Shown here: positions 8,127-17,042 of the stretch, in pieces
How the letters are laid out: each line of letters begins with the position of its first letter
Numbering within the stretch: position 1 is the stretch's first letter
From: CALGYY01 sp963678485
GTDB taxonomy: Bacteria > Bacteroidota > Bacteroidia > Bacteroidales > CAIWKO01
DNA length: 64,000 nucleotides
Assembly (NCBI GenBank): GCA_963678485.1
Contig: OY782882.1
Span: 3,162,001 to 3,226,000 of the forward strand
Direction of reading: 5' to 3'
Notes under the pieces: generated by a model
The model's database searches: none
What the model saw: only the letters and a program-made list of their open reading frames with translations
Told to the model about the DNA's origin: nothing
Position numbers and translations under genes: made by a program

Positions 8127-9146
8127 CTAGTAGATGGGTGCATTGTCCTGTAGCCACAAACGCTGACCAGGTTCTGGCTGAGTGCCCGATTTCATGCGGT
8201 TCTTGGAATACAGCGATTTTAGCCTTATTCCGTATTGCTGAGAAATAGAATGCATGGTCTCTCCACTTACCACGGTATGAAAAGCGACTTCAGCATCTTC
8301 CTTTTTCATTTCAATATATACTTTATCGCCCGCCTTGGGTTTGAAATCTTTTTCTGCATCATTGTATCTAAATAGTTCTTTGAGAATAATTCCCATGTCC
8401 TCAGCAATTTTTTCATAGGTATCTTCCTTTTTAGCAATGATATAGTGAACCCCATTGTTGACATTGCATGCGCGATTCCCCTCTGTAAGGATGATTTCCT
8501 GAAACTCTTCCTGATCATCATGCGCCTGAGGAAGACTGTCGTTTGTTTTTACATATTGGATGTCAGGAGGTTTAACCGCAACAATAGTGCTGTCAGGCTT
8601 TTCAATGATATCAGCAGGATCTTTACCAATATCATATGCGTTAAGATTATATGTTTCAATAATACTTATCAGCAAATCTGCATACGCAGGATTCGTCGCA
8701 TAGCCTGCTTGTTTAAGCCCTTTGGCCCAGCCTTTATAATCTGTAATTTTAAGGGTAAACAGGGATGCATAATGCGCCCTTGTAGTCAGGAATAAGGAAT
8801 GATCGCGGTACGATTCTCTTACCGTAGCATATTTGCGAAAACATTCCTGTGCTTCATCATCATCATGATAGTACTTGCCCCCCGTCCACTCAGCCTTACA
8901 CTTTATACCAAAATGATTGTTAGTGTTCCGCGCCAACACACTGTTTCCATTGTCCGATTCAAGAATTCCCTGCGCCAGCGTAATGGATGCGGGTATCTTG
9001 TAAAGTTTCATTTCTTCAATTGCAATATCCTTGTACATGCGGATGTAATCTGCTGTACTGTTTTTTGCAGTTTGCGCATTTAATTGCGTATTCACCCCAA
9101 TGAGCAAAAGAAAAAGATGAAATATCAGTAGACAAGCCTTTTTCAT
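8127..9146 (-). CDS. Secreted N-acetylglucosaminidase with LysM domains
   Basis: Peptidoglycan hydrolase of 339 residues. A signal peptide at residues 1-24 ends NAQTAKN. The glucosaminidase domain (PF01832 type) covers about 30-175, with ITLAQGILESDNGNS carrying the catalytic Glu, then NNHFGIKC and SYRDHSLFL. After a linker come two LysM-like repeats, at about 225-280 (HYIIAKKEDTYEKIAEDMG) and 290-335 (HTVVSGETMHSISQQYGIRL). It would act in the periplasm on cell-wall glycan strands. It is the first gene of the minus-strand polysaccharide operon; a -7 element at 9160-9153 ends only 6 nt before the ATG. Confidence 0.92.
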   Translation of the reverse strand: MKKACLLIFHLFLLLIGVNTQLNAQTAKNSTADYIRMYKDIAIEEMKLYKIPASITLAQGILESDNGNSVLARNTNNHFGIKCKAEWTGGKYYHDDDEAQECFRKYATVRESYRDHSLFLTTRAHYASLFTLKITDYKGWAKGLKQAGYATNPAYADLLISIIETYNLNAYDIGKDPADIIEKPDSTIVAVKPPDIQYVKTNDSLPQAHDDQEEFQEIILTEGNRACNVNNGVHYIIAKKEDTYEKIAEDMGIILKELFRYNDAEKDFKPKAGDKVYIEMKKEDAEVAFHTVVSGETMHSISQQYGIRLKSLYSKNRMKSGTQPEPGQRLWLQDNAPIY

Positions 9147-9152
9147 AGATTA

Positions 9153-9160
9153 CAAAAGTA
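9153..9160 (-). promoter_or_regulatory. -7 element of the glucosaminidase gene
   Basis: TACTTTTG on the minus strand, ending 6 nt before the ATG at 9146. This implies a leader of only a few nucleotides. No convincing -33 element was found. Confidence 0.45.
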
Positions 9161-9234
9161 GGAAACATTATATAGTCCTCCCGACACCAACCTAAGTTTT
9201 TCCAACATAGGGATGTTTATAATGGGATTATTTG

Positions 9235-9242
9235 TAGGTTTG
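9235..9242 (+). promoter_or_regulatory. -7 element of rsmG
   Basis: TAGGTTTG fits TAnnTTTG and lies 18 nt before the rsmG ATG. The -33 region is poor. Confidence 0.4.
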
Positions 9243-9260
9243 TTGCATTCATTCTGACTC

Positions 9261-9881
9261 ATGGAACGGATTAAAAAATATTTTCCTGATATTACTCCAT
9301 TGCAACAATCGCAGTTCGAAATGTTATTGCCTTTGTATAACGAGTGGAACAGCAAGATTAATGTAATATCTCGTAAGGATATAGATAATATCTATCTTCA
9401 TCATGTGCTCCATTCACTGGCCATTGCAAAAGTAATCACTTTTATTCCCCAGTCAAAAGTGCTTGATATTGGCACTGGTGGCGGGTTTCCGGGAATTCCT
9501 CTTGCTATAATGTTTCCACAGGTTTCATTTATATTGGCCGATTCAATTGGGAAAAAAATTAAAGTGGTTGAGGAGGTGGCTGCTTCACTCGGACTGGGCA
9601 ATGTTGAAACCCGCGTTCAACGGGCCGAACAAATACAAGACAAAGTCGATTTTGTTGTGAGTCGCGCCGTTACTCAACTCCCCGTTTTTGTTCCATGGGT
9701 GCGAAAAAATATTTCCGCAAATTCCCGAAACTCAATCAAAAATGGGATCCTTTATTTGAAAGGGGGAGATGTTGATGAAGAACTCATTTCCTTTAAGGGA
9801 TTGAACGAACGATATCCCGTTTCTTCATTCTTTTCAGAAGAATATTTTCTCGAAAAATTTGTTATACATATATTCCGCTAG
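9261..9881 (+). CDS. rsmG: 16S rRNA (guanine527-N7)-methyltransferase
   Basis: RsmG (GidB) methylates N7 of G527 in the 530 loop of 16S rRNA, and its loss gives low-level streptomycin resistance in many bacteria. It is 206 residues, the normal size. The SAM-binding motif VLDIGTGGGFPGIPLA is at about 69-84 and is very characteristic of this family. VSRAVTQLPVFVPW and LYLKGGD match later conserved blocks. It stands alone, divergent from the glucosaminidase gene. Confidence 0.96.
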   Translation: MERIKKYFPDITPLQQSQFEMLLPLYNEWNSKINVISRKDIDNIYLHHVLHSLAIAKVITFIPQSKVLDIGTGGGFPGIPLAIMFPQVSFILADSIGKKIKVVEEVAASLGLGNVETRVQRAEQIQDKVDFVVSRAVTQLPVFVPWVRKNISANSRNSIKNGILYLKGGDVDEELISFKGLNERYPVSSFFSEEYFLEKFVIHIFR

Positions 9882-9921
9882 TATTTAAGCGTTATCTGGT
9901 GGTTGAAAATGGGAGGTCTTT

Positions 9922-12900
9922 ATGGGTAAAAAGTGTATTACGTTGTGCATTGTGCTTGTAATCCTTGTGTCCTGTGCTTCTTTTAGTCAGAATTATGAAG
10001 GCATGATACAAAAGGGACAAACCGAAAAGGCAATGTCGCTCCTCGAGGCCGCATTACTCAAAGCTCCTAATGATATCCGGCTGAATTTTTTTAAGGCCAG
10101 AGCTTATGCCGAAGCCACCACCTCGACCTACAATGTTGATTCATCCTATCGCTATTTCGATAAATGCCTGGACCTTTTTGGAATCCTTAAGGATCAGGAA
10201 ATACGTGAAAAATTATACGATAATTCAATTACTCCTAGTATCGTCAGGAATCAAATTGGCGCTCTGCTTACACAGGCTTTCGAAGATGTCATTGCCACTA
10301 ATACAATGGAGGAATACGCTTCCTTCGCACAGCGTTTTCCTAAAGCCAAGCAAGCAAAAGATGCTCAAACCCGCTACGATATGCTGTTTTTTTTACAAGC
10401 TCTTCCTTCCTTAAAAAATGCAAAGGATTACAAGGATTTTTATCTAAATAATCCTCAGACAGCTTGTAAAGATATTATCGCAGATAGCTTATATGCATGT
10501 ATCCGACGCAAACCCAACAAAGAAGATTTGAAGTTTTTTGCACAAAAGTTCCCTGATAACCCGATGTATGTCGATGTCATCAATCGTCTCTACAGTATAT
10601 ATCGTAAGGATGGTGAACTGCTTTCATTACAGCGATTCTATAGGATGATTAGTGATGTTCCACTGAGCGATCAACAAATTCGCGATTATGAATGGGCTAA
10701 GATTGCATGGCAAATCGGGCTCACCGCAAGTAATTCAAATTCCTCGGGCGGTTGTTTCGGTAACTCCCGTGCGCATAGTTCGGAGAACGAAGAACTGAAC
10801 CGTCGCCTCACCCGAGAAGGCGCTCAAACCGGCGACCTTCAGTTCTCTTTAATGTGGAATAATTATAATGATCTGGATCTCCATGTTACCGATCCCTATG
10901 GCGAAGAAATTTATTACCGCTACCGCAGGTCTACGTCTGCAGGATTATTGGATGTTGATATGAATGTGCATTATAAAACAGGACATTATTCAAATGCCCC
11001 CGTAGAGAATATTTTCTGGGCATACGGCTCTGCGCCTTCTGGACATTACAAAGTTACTGTTGTCCACTACTTAAATCACGGTATGGATGGATGTAAGGAT
11101 CCAACTCCATTTACTGTGAGAGTGAAATGCAATGGTCAGGATACAATTATTAATAGTGTGATTACCTATACCGGTTCGCGCGTTCCTCAGCCCATTATCG
11201 AATTTGATTATGCAATTCCCGAACGTTTCACGCCATCGATGAATGATACAATTTTTCGACAGTATGATCAGTATATCAAAGCAGTCGCCCCGCTGGAACT
11301 GGCCTGGGTAGCCGTTCTTAAATTGTTAGCCGATCCTATTAGGGCAAAAAACTGGTCCGGTGCGACAAAACTACTTTCTAATTATGCAAAATATTTTGTT
11401 GGTGATAATAATATTATGGCTCGTATACGTGAGACGGATCAAATGCTGAATGGCGATTTGTATTCCATCACTAAGGAAAAACTTACACAAATTAATACTT
11501 CCGGTGAAGAATATTCGCCCGTTCCCGGGGCCGACGAACAAACCTTGTATTTCTGTGGCCGCGACCGAAACGGAAATCTTGGGAAAGAGGATATTTTTAT
11601 TTCACGGTTAAAAGGAACTACATGGAGTACGCCTGTATTGTTGCCCGAAATCAATACTGCCAGCGAAAATGAAGCTCCACTCTCGGTTAGTGTTGACGGC
11701 AATACCTTACTCATGTTTCGTAATGGAGATATTTACTATGTTACACGCACTCTGAGAGGATGGTCTTCTCCTGTTGCTTTTCCGGCGCCCATTAACACTG
11801 AATACTGGGAGGGCGATGCCATGCTTACTGCCGATGGTCACGCACTTATTTTTGCAAGTAACAGACCCGGCGGACAAAACCTGCATGTGGAACAGAACTT
11901 TTATCACGGCAACGCCAACTATGCTTCAGATATTTATATTTGCGAAAAAACTGCCACTGGATGGGGAACTCCGATAAACCTTGGAACCTCTGTTAATACG
12001 CCTTATTGCGAAAGAAGTCCCTTGTTGCATCCCGATTTAAAAACTTTGTATTTCAGCAGCGACGGGCATTATGGCCTTGGCGATCTGGATGTCTTTATGA
12101 TACGTCGGTTATCCGATACTTCATGGACACAATGGAGTAAAGCAGTGAATTTGGGTAAATACATTAATACTGCAGATGCTGACTGGGGATACCGCGTAAG
12201 CTCTTCAGGACAATGGGCTTATTTTTCAGCGGTGGATGCCGAAGCAGGAACCAAGGATGATATCTATCGTTTTCAATTGCCTGCTGAGTTACGCCCTGAG
12301 CCGGTAATTGCCCTGACCGGTCGCCTTGTGGATGAACAAGGCAGAAGCGTCAGTGCATTGATTCACTGGATTAATTTGGTTACTGGTGAGGAAACCGGCG
12401 TAGCCACTTCTGATCCGGCTACAGGTATGTATTATATTTTATTGCCATCAGGCGGTAACTACGGCTTCTATGCCGATAGTGGCTCTTACTTCTCCGTTTC
12501 GAGCCAATTGGATTTAACCAACGACAGAAGCTATCATACAGTGACACAAAATTTATCGCTGTATCGTGTTGATGATCTTGTGGAATCAGGGCGACCTTTA
12601 AGAATCAATAATTTGTTTTTCGATTATGATAAGAGTAGTCTGCGCCCGGAATCTTATCCTGAGCTTAATCGCATGGCTGGAATCATCAGGAACAACCCGG
12701 GATTGAAAGTTGAAATTATGGGACATACCGATGACGCAGGTCCGGATGATTATAATCTGACCTTGTCTGAATCCCGCGCCAAATCTGTGATGCAGTATCT
12801 TATCTCTAAGAATGTTACCGCGACTTCGCTTCAGGCAAAAGGGTACGGAGAGACAAAGCCCATGCTACCTAACATCTCCGATAAAAACCGGCAGATGAAC

Positions 12901-12930
12901 AGGAGAGTGGAGTTCAGATTTTTCCGCTAA
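9922..12930 (+). CDS. OmpA-family multidomain protein (YfaP-like, PD40, OmpA)
   Basis: Exported protein of 1002 residues. The N-terminus has a signal sequence with a possible lipobox (LVSC). A helical, TPR-like region covers about 25-265. A domain at about 290-420 with NDLDLHVTDPYGEEIYYRYR looks like the YfaP/DUF2135 fold. PD40/WD40-like repeats cover about 510-790 (YSPVPGADEQTLYFCGRDR, APLSVSVDGNTLLMF, HALIFASNRPGG, KTLYFSSDGHYGLGDLDVF). A carboxypeptidase-regulatory-like domain follows at 795-880. The OmpA C-terminal peptidoglycan-binding domain is at 890-1002 (VEIMGHTDDAGPDDYN, ending NRRVEFRFFR). Proteins with PD40-CarboxypepD-OmpA architecture in Bacteroidota include the T9SS component PorE; this one has extra N-terminal parts, so the role is not certain. 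A purine-rich GGGAGG lies 8 nt before the ATG. Confidence 0.85.
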   Translation: MGKKCITLCIVLVILVSCASFSQNYEGMIQKGQTEKAMSLLEAALLKAPNDIRLNFFKARAYAEATTSTYNVDSSYRYFDKCLDLFGILKDQEIREKLYDNSITPSIVRNQIGALLTQAFEDVIATNTMEEYASFAQRFPKAKQAKDAQTRYDMLFFLQALPSLKNAKDYKDFYLNNPQTACKDIIADSLYACIRRKPNKEDLKFFAQKFPDNPMYVDVINRLYSIYRKDGELLSLQRFYRMISDVPLSDQQIRDYEWAKIAWQIGLTASNSNSSGGCFGNSRAHSSENEELNRRLTREGAQTGDLQFSLMWNNYNDLDLHVTDPYGEEIYYRYRRSTSAGLLDVDMNVHYKTGHYSNAPVENIFWAYGSAPSGHYKVTVVHYLNHGMDGCKDPTPFTVRVKCNGQDTIINSVITYTGSRVPQPIIEFDYAIPERFTPSMNDTIFRQYDQYIKAVAPLELAWVAVLKLLADPIRAKNWSGATKLLSNYAKYFVGDNNIMARIRETDQMLNGDLYSITKEKLTQINTSGEEYSPVPGADEQTLYFCGRDRNGNLGKEDIFISRLKGTTWSTPVLLPEINTASENEAPLSVSVDGNTLLMFRNGDIYYVTRTLRGWSSPVAFPAPINTEYWEGDAMLTADGHALIFASNRPGGQNLHVEQNFYHGNANYASDIYICEKTATGWGTPINLGTSVNTPYCERSPLLHPDLKTLYFSSDGHYGLGDLDVFMIRRLSDTSWTQWSKAVNLGKYINTADADWGYRVSSSGQWAYFSAVDAEAGTKDDIYRFQLPAELRPEPVIALTGRLVDEQGRSVSALIHWINLVTGEETGVATSDPATGMYYILLPSGGNYGFYADSGSYFSVSSQLDLTNDRSYHTVTQNLSLYRVDDLVESGRPLRINNLFFDYDKSSLRPESYPELNRMAGIIRNNPGLKVEIMGHTDDAGPDDYNLTLSESRAKSVMQYLISKNVTATSLQAKGYGETKPMLPNISDKNRQMNRRVEFRFFR

Positions 12931-12951
12931 GGAATTTCTGTGGTGGTGCGC

Positions 12952-13233
12952 TTATTTGTAAATGCAGAGGTATGATGCTTCAACAGGAACAATCAATTGG
13001 AATTTTTGATTCGCTTCCACGATAAATGTTTGTCCTTTGCTGTAGTCCTTCCACTCAACATTACCGGGAAGTTTCACGCGCAAGACGCCTGAAGTCACAG
13101 TCATATATTCTACTGTCGAGGTTCCGAATTCATATTCGCCCTGTGCCATTACACCTACAGTTGCAGGTCCTTCAGTTGAAACAAAAGCGATGGACTTAAC
13201 GCGTCCTTCGAAGTATTCGTTGGTCTTAAACAT
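12952..13233 (-). CDS. ppnP: Pyrimidine/purine nucleoside phosphorylase
   Basis: PpnP (formerly YaiE, DUF1255) is a small cupin that splits nucleosides with phosphate to base plus ribose-1-phosphate. The 93-residue protein keeps the family hallmarks along its length: NEYFEGRVKSI, VGVMAQGEYEF, EYMTVTSGVLRVKLPG and the end SYLCIYK. A -7 element TATTTTTG (13255-13248) lies 14 nt before the ATG. It is monocistronic. Confidence 0.94.
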   Translation of the reverse strand: MFKTNEYFEGRVKSIAFVSTEGPATVGVMAQGEYEFGTSTVEYMTVTSGVLRVKLPGNVEWKDYSKGQTFIVEANQKFQLIVPVEASYLCIYK

Positions 13234-13309
13234 ATCAGATTTTTTTGCAAAAATAGCAAACTATCTTGATTTGCTGTAATCGTAATAATTTCAGAAAATC
13301 AGATGAAGT

Positions 13310-14629
13310 TCAATCCTTATTATATACTGCGTGAACGGCGACTACGCTGTCACTAAGCGTCACAGTGTGCAGCAAATGCGCGAAGGGGCTTAGGTCCTGA
13401 TAGTATTTCACGTAATTATCCTGACCAACAATAATCATTTGAAGCGTTTCATCACAACAAACCGCTTTTGTTTTTGGTGCACTGATATTCAAATATAGCA
13501 CTGCTGTTTCCGGATCGTATAAGTACACACCCTCATCATGCGCTATTGCCATGCCTGTGCCGTGTGGGACCATTCCGTAGGCTTTGCCAATCCCCATTTG
13601 TTGTCCAGGATCGTTTTCCAGTACTAAATTCATATTGAAGAGCCTTAGATATGCTTGCTGACTGGCATCATTTATCACACGCACCACATTCGACGCATCT
13701 GCAGCCAACATCCCAACACTGTTGTCTCCGGTGAAATAATCACCTGCAACCGCACCTGAATATTCATAACGCACCGCTAATTCCTTATAGGCATTGGTCG
13801 TACTTCGTTCCTCAGTAATCAACTTATCCCCAATCAAGCAAAATTGTGCTGGCGCCCAGGTAGTGACAGTGTTTATTGACATAAGCAATTGTCCGTAATG
13901 GTTGTATTTCTCATATTTTCCTGTTTGATATCCTACCCACAGATATTCTCCAGAAAGCTTCATGCCGGTGAACCATGCGAAGGGGGGGTCTTCTGTTACA
14001 GGTACATCCCATATCTTAGTCCAGTGCTCCATTTCATATACGTTGATGTCACCTGTATAACTGCCCCCAAGGTAGAACTGGCCATAATCATTACACACAC
14101 CAGAACCCAGATAATCAGAGTATACCGAAAACAAGGTTGTTGGATTAAAGGCTGAATCAATTTTAACAACGTTCAGATACGATCCGCTTTTCGTGACTGC
14201 AATAACATATTTCAGTACCTTAGGAGCTGCATTAATTTTTATTTTGACAAATTTGTTGGTAGCCTGAACTCCATCACTAGCCTGAATCTGCAGATAATAG
14301 ATGCCGCTGTCCATCAAAACATCATCAATAGAATATGCGTGGTTGATGGTGAAGCTATTTCCTTCAGGATAAAAATTCATTGCAGGCAGTACCGGCGTCA
14401 TATTCTCATCAATAACCTGAATACGCACATAAGCTAGATGATTATTGTCGTACACACTTCCAATCACCGGTATTTCATCGTATACATCATATTCCTGATT
14501 CTCGGTCGGACTCGTAAGTTCAATCAGCGGGGCTTCTTCATCTCCATCTTTTTTACAACCGGAAAGAAATGTTATTGATACGAAAAGAAACACTGATATA
14601 ATTAATAGGTTACAGCGAGACAAATTCAT
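13310..14629 (-). CDS. Lipoprotein with DUF4625-like N-terminal domain
   Basis: Surface or periplasmic lipoprotein of 439 residues. The signal peptide ends in the lipobox SGCKKDGDE, the lysine/acidic pattern after Cys common in Bacteroidota lipoproteins. Residues 30-130 form an Ig-like domain (IELTSPTENQEYDVYDEIPVIGSVYD) of the DUF4625 type. The rest, about 140-435, shows repeated strand patterns compatible with a beta-propeller (MKLSGEYLWVGYQTGKYEKY, CDETLQMIIVGQDNYVKYY). The start is taken at ATG 14629; a TTG three codons upstream is the alternative. A -7 element TAAATTTG ends 6 nt before this ATG. It is divergent from the tungstate/molybdate locus and might belong to it, but nothing in the sequence shows that. 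Confidence 0.7.
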   Translation of the reverse strand: MNLSRCNLLIISVFLFVSITFLSGCKKDGDEEAPLIELTSPTENQEYDVYDEIPVIGSVYDNNHLAYVRIQVIDENMTPVLPAMNFYPEGNSFTINHAYSIDDVLMDSGIYYLQIQASDGVQATNKFVKIKINAAPKVLKYVIAVTKSGSYLNVVKIDSAFNPTTLFSVYSDYLGSGVCNDYGQFYLGGSYTGDINVYEMEHWTKIWDVPVTEDPPFAWFTGMKLSGEYLWVGYQTGKYEKYNHYGQLLMSINTVTTWAPAQFCLIGDKLITEERSTTNAYKELAVRYEYSGAVAGDYFTGDNSVGMLAADASNVVRVINDASQQAYLRLFNMNLVLENDPGQQMGIGKAYGMVPHGTGMAIAHDEGVYLYDPETAVLYLNISAPKTKAVCCDETLQMIIVGQDNYVKYYQDLSPFAHLLHTVTLSDSVVAVHAVYNKD

Positions 14630-14941
14630 AGTAATCAAATTTATGATATAAAGATAAGCATAATTAGTTAACTTGATGTCTTAATAGGAACTTGTTTTTT
14701 TTTATTAGCAAATATGATTAGCGCGATCTGCGAATTTTTCTCTTCGAAAATTAATCGTTAAAAGAATTGCTAATCTGAGCAGCAATCTTACGCTTGTTGA
14801 GAGATTTCGTATTATGCAAACATTATATTCTTATATATTGCTGATGATGTTTGTGAATTCGAACTGATGCTAAATTTTTAATTGCTTACGAATTGTACTG
14901 AACATTTATTACTTTTGGTTGTGTTTTCTATTACATATCCC
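14630..14941. other. Divergent regulatory region upstream of the oxyanion-uptake locus
   Basis: AT-rich 312-bp region between the minus-strand lipoprotein gene and the ModE-like gene. It holds a minus -7 element (14643-14636) and a plus -7 element TACTTTTG (14910-14917). There are two direct copies of ATTAGC about 7 nt apart near 14705-14725, and an inverted pair ATTGCT (14766-14771) / AGCAAT (14781-14786) with a 9-nt spacer. These are candidate operator half-sites. I do not see a convincing E. coli-type ModE palindrome or a molybdenum-cofactor riboswitch. Confidence 0.4.
14910..14917 (+). promoter_or_regulatory. -7 element of the oxyanion-uptake locus
   Basis: TACTTTTG fits TAnnTTTG and lies 24 nt before the ATG at 14942, supporting that ATG over a TTG upstream of the promoter. 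The -33 element is poor, as might be expected for a regulated promoter. Confidence 0.45.
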
Positions 14942-15322
14942 ATGAATACAGAAAAGTATCAGCGTTATTCAAATATTAATCTGCATTATTCTATTTGGAT
15001 GACCACCGAAGCTGGCGAAAATGTGATCAGCGATGAGCGCATGTTGCTGCTTGCCGCGATAATGGAGCAAGGATCATTACGTGCCGCTGCTCAAAAGATG
15101 AACATCAGTTATCGAAAAGCCTGGGGCGATTTGAAAGCTACTGAAAAGTTCCTAGGGTTCTCTTTAATCGAAAAGCACCGGGGTGGAAAGGATGGCGGAT
15201 CGACTATTCTTACAGATGAAGGCATTCAATTGATTGAGGCCTATCAGGATTTTCGTAAAGAGTTTCAGGAATCGGTAAATAAAGTAATAATTGCATTTAA
15301 ACGTAGAATCAAAAAAGGATGA
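14942..15322 (+). CDS. ModE-like N-terminal winged-helix transcription regulator
   Basis: Stand-alone DNA-binding protein of 126 residues matching the LysR-type winged helix of molybdate regulator ModE. MLLLAAIMEQGSLRAAAQKM is followed by NISYRKAWGDLKATEKFLGF; the SYRKAW helix is a signature of ModE-type HTH domains, and GGSTILTDEGIQLI follows. There is no molybdate-binding TOBE (MOP) domain, so sensing must occur elsewhere or through a partner. The stop overlaps the start of the substrate-binding gene (ATGA), tying it to the transporter. It probably represses or activates this locus in response to Mo or W. Confidence 0.87.
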   Translation: MNTEKYQRYSNINLHYSIWMTTEAGENVISDERMLLLAAIMEQGSLRAAAQKMNISYRKAWGDLKATEKFLGFSLIEKHRGGKDGGSTILTDEGIQLIEAYQDFRKEFQESVNKVIIAFKRRIKKG

Positions 15323-16311
15323 AAAAGTTCGTTGGTGCAGCTTTCATTATGCTGCTTACAGTTTTGATCTGGTCATGTAACGAGCCAGCAGCCACAAAGG
15401 ATATTAAAGGTGATTCTCTCAGTGGCGATTTGATTATTTTTCATGCGGGAAGCCTTTCTGTTCCCATAAAAGAGGTTTGTGATTCGTTTACAAAATTGCA
15501 CCCCGGTGTGAAGATCCTCAGTGAAGCTGCAGGGAGTAAGGATTGCGCACGAAAAATCAGTGATCTTAAAAAGCCTTGCGATGTAATGCTTTCTGCAGAT
15601 TATTTTGTGATTGATCAATTATTGATTCCGGAGTTTGCCTCCTGGAATATTCACTTTGCAACCAACGAAATGGCCATTGTTTATCACGAAAAATCACGTT
15701 ATGCAAATGAAATAACTGATAAGAACTGGTACGAAATCTTAATGAAAAAGGATGTAGCCTTTGCCCGTAGTAATCCCGATAGCGATCCTTGTGGGGTAAG
15801 GGCAGTGCTGACCACAATGCTGGCTGAGATTTATTACCAAAAGAATGGTCTTTCGAGCCAGCTACTCAATAAAGATATGAAGTATATGCGGCCTAAAGAA
15901 ACCGATCTGCTTGCACTTCTTGAAAGTAATGCCATCGATTATATTTTTCTTTATCGATCAGTTGCCATTCAGCATAAGCTGAAGTTTGTGACTCTACCGG
16001 ATGAAATTAATTTGAAAAGTGCCGCTTTTGCTGATTATTACAGTCAGGTTAGTGTGGAAACACTTGGAAAGAAGCCAGGGGAGAAGATTACAGAAGTAGG
16101 TGCACCTATGGTGTATGGACTGACCATCCCAAAGAATGCTCCCAATCCCGCAGTAGCCAATGCTTTTGTTGATTATATCCTTAGTCCTGCAGGCTGCCGG
16201 ATTATGGAGAAGCATGGACAACCGGCAATTGTTCCTGCCGAAACACGCTCTTTTACTGCAATACCTGAGTCTCTAAAGAAATATGCACTTGCACCTAAGA
16301 GCAAACTATGA
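15319..16311 (+). CDS. wtpA: Tungstate/molybdate-binding lipoprotein (WtpA/ModA-like)
   Basis: Periplasmic solute-binding component of a tungstate/molybdate ABC transporter. The signal peptide ends in a lipobox (LIWSC), so it is membrane-anchored. The mature protein starts with LIIFHAGSLSVPIKEV, the WtpA hallmark that supplies oxyanion-contacting Ser residues. Typical later blocks are DVMLSADYFVID, ATNEMAIVYHEKSRY, RSNPDSDPCGVRA and APMVYGLTIPKNAPNP. Its 330 residues suit the family. Archaeal-type WtpA proteins generally bind tungstate very tightly, but specificity cannot be read from sequence alone. It overlaps both neighbours by 4 nt. The matching permease and ATPase are not adjacent but 11 kb downstream at 27698-29531. 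Confidence 0.9.
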   Translation: MKKFVGAAFIMLLTVLIWSCNEPAATKDIKGDSLSGDLIIFHAGSLSVPIKEVCDSFTKLHPGVKILSEAAGSKDCARKISDLKKPCDVMLSADYFVIDQLLIPEFASWNIHFATNEMAIVYHEKSRYANEITDKNWYEILMKKDVAFARSNPDSDPCGVRAVLTTMLAEIYYQKNGLSSQLLNKDMKYMRPKETDLLALLESNAIDYIFLYRSVAIQHKLKFVTLPDEINLKSAAFADYYSQVSVETLGKKPGEKITEVGAPMVYGLTIPKNAPNPAVANAFVDYILSPAGCRIMEKHGQPAIVPAETRSFTAIPESLKKYALAPKSKL

Positions 16312-17042
16312 AATTACTAATTGCAATCGACGATACCGATAATCTTGAAAGTCGTGGTACCGGCCATTGCGCTCGTACCCTCGCGATTCACCTACAGGAA
16401 CGAAGGCTGGCAGAGGTTTCGGGGATTACCCGGCATCAATTGTTTGTTCACGAAAATATTCCTTACACTTCGCATAATAGTGCCGCCTGTCTTGTTGCAG
16501 ATGGGGAAAAACTCGACGAAATCATTTATATTTGCGGCCGGTTTTTAATTAATAATAGTGCAAAAGGATCCGATGCCGGACTTTGCATTCTTCCATGGGA
16601 GAGTGTTACTTCAGAGATTGAACGCTGGGGCGTTGCTGCAAAGCGGGAAGTACTGACGCTTGAAAATGCTAAGGCGCTTGCAGAGAAAAGCAATATCTAT
16701 TTGCAAGGGTTTACCGGTACCCACGGAGGAATGATTGGCGCACTGGCTGCGGTAGGTTTGCGAAAAGCCGGGAATGATGGTCGTTTTCTTATGATTCGCG
16801 GAATGCGACAGTTGATGGGAGTGATGCGAATTGAAGAAATTTTTGCTGAGACAGGTGTAGAGGAAATTGTCTGTAGCGATAATAAACCAATTCCTCCGCA
16901 TAGTAAAATTTTACTGGATACCTGGTGGCGTCCAATCCTTAGAAATAACAAAGCCACCCTTATTGTAGATAAAGTTAACGATAATATATATCATGAGTAC
17001 AGAATTATCCCCAAAAACATCCTCAAAGAGCTTAGCGCTTGA
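16308..17042 (+). CDS. Stand-alone TiaS-like domain protein
   Basis: Protein of 244 residues opening with LLIAIDDTDNLESRGTGHCA, the kinase-like motif of archaeal tRNA(Ile2) agmatinylcytidine synthetase (TiaS, DUF1743 family). It lacks the OB-fold and zinc-ribbon domains that let TiaS handle tRNA; full-length TiaS is over 400 residues. Other conserved-looking blocks are YTSHNSAACLVADG, GSDAGLCIL, QGFTGTHGGMIGALAAVGLR and TWWRPILRNNKATL. Bacteria do not use agmatidine, so its substrate must differ. It lies inside a tungstate/molybdate operon (4-nt overlap upstream, 50-nt overlap downstream), which suggests a step in metal or cofactor handling. That function is inference. Confidence 0.7.
   Translation: MKLLIAIDDTDNLESRGTGHCARTLAIHLQERRLAEVSGITRHQLFVHENIPYTSHNSAACLVADGEKLDEIIYICGRFLINNSAKGSDAGLCILPWESVTSEIERWGVAAKREVLTLENAKALAEKSNIYLQGFTGTHGGMIGALAAVGLRKAGNDGRFLMIRGMRQLMGVMRIEEIFAETGVEEIVCSDNKPIPPHSKILLDTWWRPILRNNKATLIVDKVNDNIYHEYRIIPKNILKELSA

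Noticed and set aside
14882..14941. N-terminal extension of the ModE-like protein from TTG
   Set aside because: The region contains the -7 promoter element; ATG 14942 fits the family start better.
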